Shown: one piece after another, positions 28,663-30,294 of the stretch
How positions within the stretch are numbered: position 1 is the stretch's first letter
How the letters are laid out: every line of letters starts with the position of its first letter
Assembly (NCBI GenBank): GCA_900541355.1
Contig: UQJU01000012.1
Coordinates: 1 to 30,294 of the forward strand
Direction of reading: 5' to 3'
DNA: 30,294 bases
Source: Candidatus Avelusimicrobium fimicolum
Lineage (GTDB): Bacteria; Elusimicrobiota; Elusimicrobia; Elusimicrobiales; Elusimicrobiaceae
The notes under the pieces: model-generated
Database searches by the model: none
What the model saw: the letters and a program-made list of their open reading frames with translations, nothing else
Told to the model about the DNA's origin: nothing
Position numbers and translations under genes: made by a program

Positions 28663-28699
28663 TATTGGGGGAGATTAGCAGAGGGGAAAAAACAGATTT

Positions 28700-29416
28700 T
28701 TATTTCCGTTTGGCTACCATTACTTTGGTTTTGGGTAAATTTAACTCCCAAAGGGCATTGTGTGCCACCCAACGGGCAGAGCGGTTGTCGGGGTAGAGGT
28801 CTAAAATTTCGTTGGCACACGCTACAGCGCGCGGGGTTAGGCGCGGATTTTTTTTGCCGATATTACGCAAGGCCCAGTTGACGGCTTTATGTACCATTGG
28901 GCGCGGGTCGCAAGAGTGGTTTTTTATAAGCGGCAACAGTTTGATAAGGTCCTCATCTGTGGTTTTGGCGCGCGGAGCCGATAACGAACAAATAATGGCA
29001 AAGCCTGCCCGGCGGACAAATTCGTCCTCTTTTTTTATCCAGCGTTCAGCCAGTTTTAAAGGGTTTTTTACCTTGGAAAACAGATTTCCGCAGCACAAAT
29101 CGCAGATATCCCAGGAATTTAATTCACTCGCCCAGTTGTCCAGTTTTTCGCGTGTCATTTGTGCCGGGTCCGCCAACATAGAGGCCATAATGCGGGCCTC
29201 GTGGATGCCGCTTTGCCACAAGGCTTCGGCAAGGTCTTGGTCCGGGCGGGGCAGGCCCTTTACCAAGGCGCGCAGGGTGGTAACTGTCGTGCCGACGGCC
29301 TTATCTGTGCAGATGCCGAATCTTTCCTGCATTTGCTTTTTGGTAGCCGCGGTGGCAAACCGTTTGATGCGCGCGAGCATTTCTTCGGCGCGGGAGCGGG
29401 TAACCGGGGTAATCAT
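28700..29416 (-). CDS. DNA alkylation repair protein, AlkD-like HEAT-repeat
   Basis: A 238-residue protein of the AlkD/AlkC group, which excises alkylated bases such as 3- and 7-methylpurines without flipping the base. It is made of HEAT-like helix pairs. Recognisable segments are LRALVKGLPRPDQDLAEALWQSGIHEARIMASMLADP, LNSWDICDLCCGNLF (the conserved WD.CD stretch), WIKKEDEFVRRAGFAIICSLS with the RR near the DNA groove, and MVHKAVNWALRNIGKKN. GGAGG precedes the ATG at 29416, which overlaps the uppS stop as ATGA. Its place between uppS and cdsA is unusual, since these two are neighbours in most bacteria. A gene symbol is not given because the subfamily cannot be fixed by eye. Confidence 0.88.
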   Translation of the reverse strand: MITPVTRSRAEEMLARIKRFATAATKKQMQERFGICTDKAVGTTVTTLRALVKGLPRPDQDLAEALWQSGIHEARIMASMLADPAQMTREKLDNWASELNSWDICDLCCGNLFSKVKNPLKLAERWIKKEDEFVRRAGFAIICSLSAPRAKTTDEDLIKLLPLIKNHSCDPRPMVHKAVNWALRNIGKKNPRLTPRAVACANEILDLYPDNRSARWVAHNALWELNLPKTKVMVAKRK

Positions 29417-30111
29417 ATTCCTCCAAAGCGGCGCGTGCGGTGGGAATATTCGGTAAGCGCTTTATTAAATTCATTTTCGTCAAAGTCGGGCCAAAGCACC
29501 GGGGTAAAATAGAATTCGCTGTATGCGGCTTGCCATAATAAAAAGTTAGAAAGGCGTTCCTCGCCGGACGTGCGGATAATCAGTTCCGGGTCCGGCAAGG
29601 CCGGTTGATAAAGAGCCGCTGAAATATCATCCATAGATACGGCTGTTTTGCCTTGCTTTAAAAGCGTATTTACGGCTTGTGTGATTTCTTGCCGGGCACC
29701 GTAATTAAGCGCCAAATTGAGGGTTAGCGCAGTGTTTTGGGCGGTAGAAGTGATTGCTTTGTTAATTTTCTCTAATACCGCGGGGGGGAGTTTTTCCCGG
29801 CTGCCGCTAATTAGCAGTTTTACTCCGTGTTTGGCGGCATCCTTGGCATAGCGGTCCAAGGTTTGTTCCAAGAGTTTAAAAAGGCCGTCTATTTCGTCCT
29901 GGGGGCGCGACCAGTTTTCGGTAGAAAAAGCATACAAGGTCAAAAATTCCACCCCGGCCTGCTTGGCGGCTTTTATGGTGCGCTCCACCGCATTAGCCCC
30001 GGCGCGGTGGCCGGCCAAACGCGGAAAGCGGCGCTCTTTGGCCCAACGACCGTTTCCGTCCATAATAATAGCAACGTGGCGGGGAGTAGTATTTTGTATT
30101 TCTTGGAACAT
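29413..30111 (-). CDS. uppS: Undecaprenyl diphosphate synthase
   Basis: Extends farnesyl diphosphate with eight isopentenyl units in cis to give the C55 carrier of peptidoglycan and lipopolysaccharide precursors. The 232-residue protein has HVAIIMDGNGRWAKERRFPR with the catalytic Asp at residue 18, GHRAGANAVERTIKAA, LTLYAFSTENWSRPQDEI, NLALNYGARQEI, and the C-terminal RTSGEERLSNFLLWQAAYSEFYF with the diphosphate-binding Arg and Ser. All cis-prenyltransferase motifs are intact. A TAAAAT box ends 6 bases before the ATG at 30111 and no Shine-Dalgarno is visible. It is the first gene of the uppS-alkD-cdsA-dxr-rseP-ispG-proS cluster. Confidence 0.96.
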   Translation of the reverse strand: MFQEIQNTTPRHVAIIMDGNGRWAKERRFPRLAGHRAGANAVERTIKAAKQAGVEFLTLYAFSTENWSRPQDEIDGLFKLLEQTLDRYAKDAAKHGVKLLISGSREKLPPAVLEKINKAITSTAQNTALTLNLALNYGARQEITQAVNTLLKQGKTAVSMDDISAALYQPALPDPELIIRTSGEERLSNFLLWQAAYSEFYFTPVLWPDFDENEFNKALTEYSHRTRRFGGI

Positions 30112-30117
30112 ATTTAT

Positions 30118-30123
30118 ATTTTA
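30118..30123 (-). promoter_or_regulatory. -10 box, leaderless, for uppS
   Basis: Minus strand TAAAAT (30123-30118), 6 bases, then ATG at 30111. No -35 at standard distance was recognised. Confidence 0.55.
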
Positions 30124-30156
30124 CTTTATTTAGCGGCTTGGCGGGGCAAAGGGGAA

Positions 30157-30177
30157 CCTGTTTTGAGGAAAAACAGG
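30157..30177. repeat. 8-bp inverted repeat in the uppS divergent region
   Basis: CCTGTTTT (30157-30164) and AAAACAGG (30170-30177) around GAGGA. It may form a small hairpin; its role is unclear. Confidence 0.35.
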
Positions 30178-30217
30178 GGTATTTATGGCATTTGTTGGCT
30201 GGCTATTTTAAAAGGGC

Positions 30218-30245
30218 TTGACTCGTTTTTTTTTTTTGATAAATT
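30218..30245 (+). promoter_or_regulatory. Promoter with a T12 homopolymer spacer
   Basis: TTGACT (30218-30223), a 16-base spacer that contains twelve consecutive T (30226-30237), and TAAATT (30240-30245). Change of tract length would change the -35/-10 distance. The gene starting at 30284 lies downstream. Confidence 0.6.
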
Positions 30246-30269
30246 TTGAGTTGTAACAAAAATTATCAA
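30237..30269. repeat. Imperfect inverted repeat over the -10 region
   Basis: TTGATAAATTTT (30237-30248) and AAAAATTATCAA (30258-30269) are complementary at 11 of 12 positions. They cover the -10 box and the expected transcription start, so an operator or a 5' mRNA hairpin is possible. Confidence 0.45.
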
Positions 30270-30283
30270 AAAGGAAGGAAATA

Positions 30284-30294
30284 ATGAAAAACGT
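30284..30294 (+). CDS. Start of a gene cut by the window end
   Basis: ATG at 30284 follows AAGGAAGGAAATA, a good Shine-Dalgarno, and the promoter at 30218-30245. Only M-K-N and part of a fourth codon are visible. The basic start could begin a signal peptide, but nothing more can be said. Confidence 0.55.

Overview
The window most likely comes from a gut-type member of the Elusimicrobiota (family Elusimicrobiaceae). This is inferred from the very characteristic class III prepilin N-termini at 49-582 and 8199-8702 (GFTLIELLVVVLIIGIL), the diderm envelope genes (outer-membrane barrel, lipoproteins, a WaaE-like glycosyltransferase) and the housekeeping gene content. It is inference from family knowledge; no search was run. 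The DNA is ordinary core chromosome, densely packed, with no gap over 300 bases. The longest intergenic stretches are 2895-3113, 8703-8920 and 16644-16825, and each holds regulatory or repeat structure.

Layout. 1-2894: a prepilin gene (+) that abuts, end to end, a minus-strand envelope operon of a GT2 glycosyltransferase, a NodB-type polysaccharide deacetylase and a degenerate NodB-like paralogue. 2895-5135: a divergent control region with two perfect inverted repeats, a TPR lipoprotein, a tRNA with CAT anticodon, a secreted Ala/Pro-rich protein and a small membrane protein. 5147-8081 (-): rbfA-nrnA-truB-ribF. 8199-8920: a second, typical pilin gene and a palindromic repeat. 8921-12455 (-): tandem DUF805 genes, then tyrS-mltG and a DUF190 gene. 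12465-16283 (-): gmk-rpoZ-udg-priA. 16332-16643 (-): a small I9-propeptide-like lipoprotein. 16826-20948 (-): rimP-nusA-infB. 21087-22594 (+): a frame-disrupted GNAT acetyltransferase and an outer-membrane barrel protein. 22679-30111 (-): uppS-alkD-cdsA-dxr-rseP-ispG-proS, joining undecaprenyl-phosphate, phospholipid and MEP isoprenoid synthesis. 30284 to the end: the first codons of a plus-strand gene behind a promoter with a T12 spacer.

The main signal no ordinary feature list would name is a recurring promoter/start architecture. Eight transcription-unit-leading genes (starts 2894-, 4807+, 8081-, 16283-, 16643-, 21087+, 28647-, 30111-) carry a TATAAT or TAAAAT box exactly 6 (once 7) nucleotides before ATG and have no Shine-Dalgarno. 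This predicts leaderless mRNAs. Other genes, within operons or with longer leaders, have clear GGAG/AGGAG sites. Other notable items: a canonical A AAA AAA slippery heptamer at the point where the GNAT gene must shift -1 to complete its conserved C-terminus; a palindromic repeat family present beside both pilin genes with compensated stem changes; a 29-bp direct repeat of the infB 3' end; a PriA with altered helicase motifs; and a catalytically gutted NodB paralogue beside an intact one.
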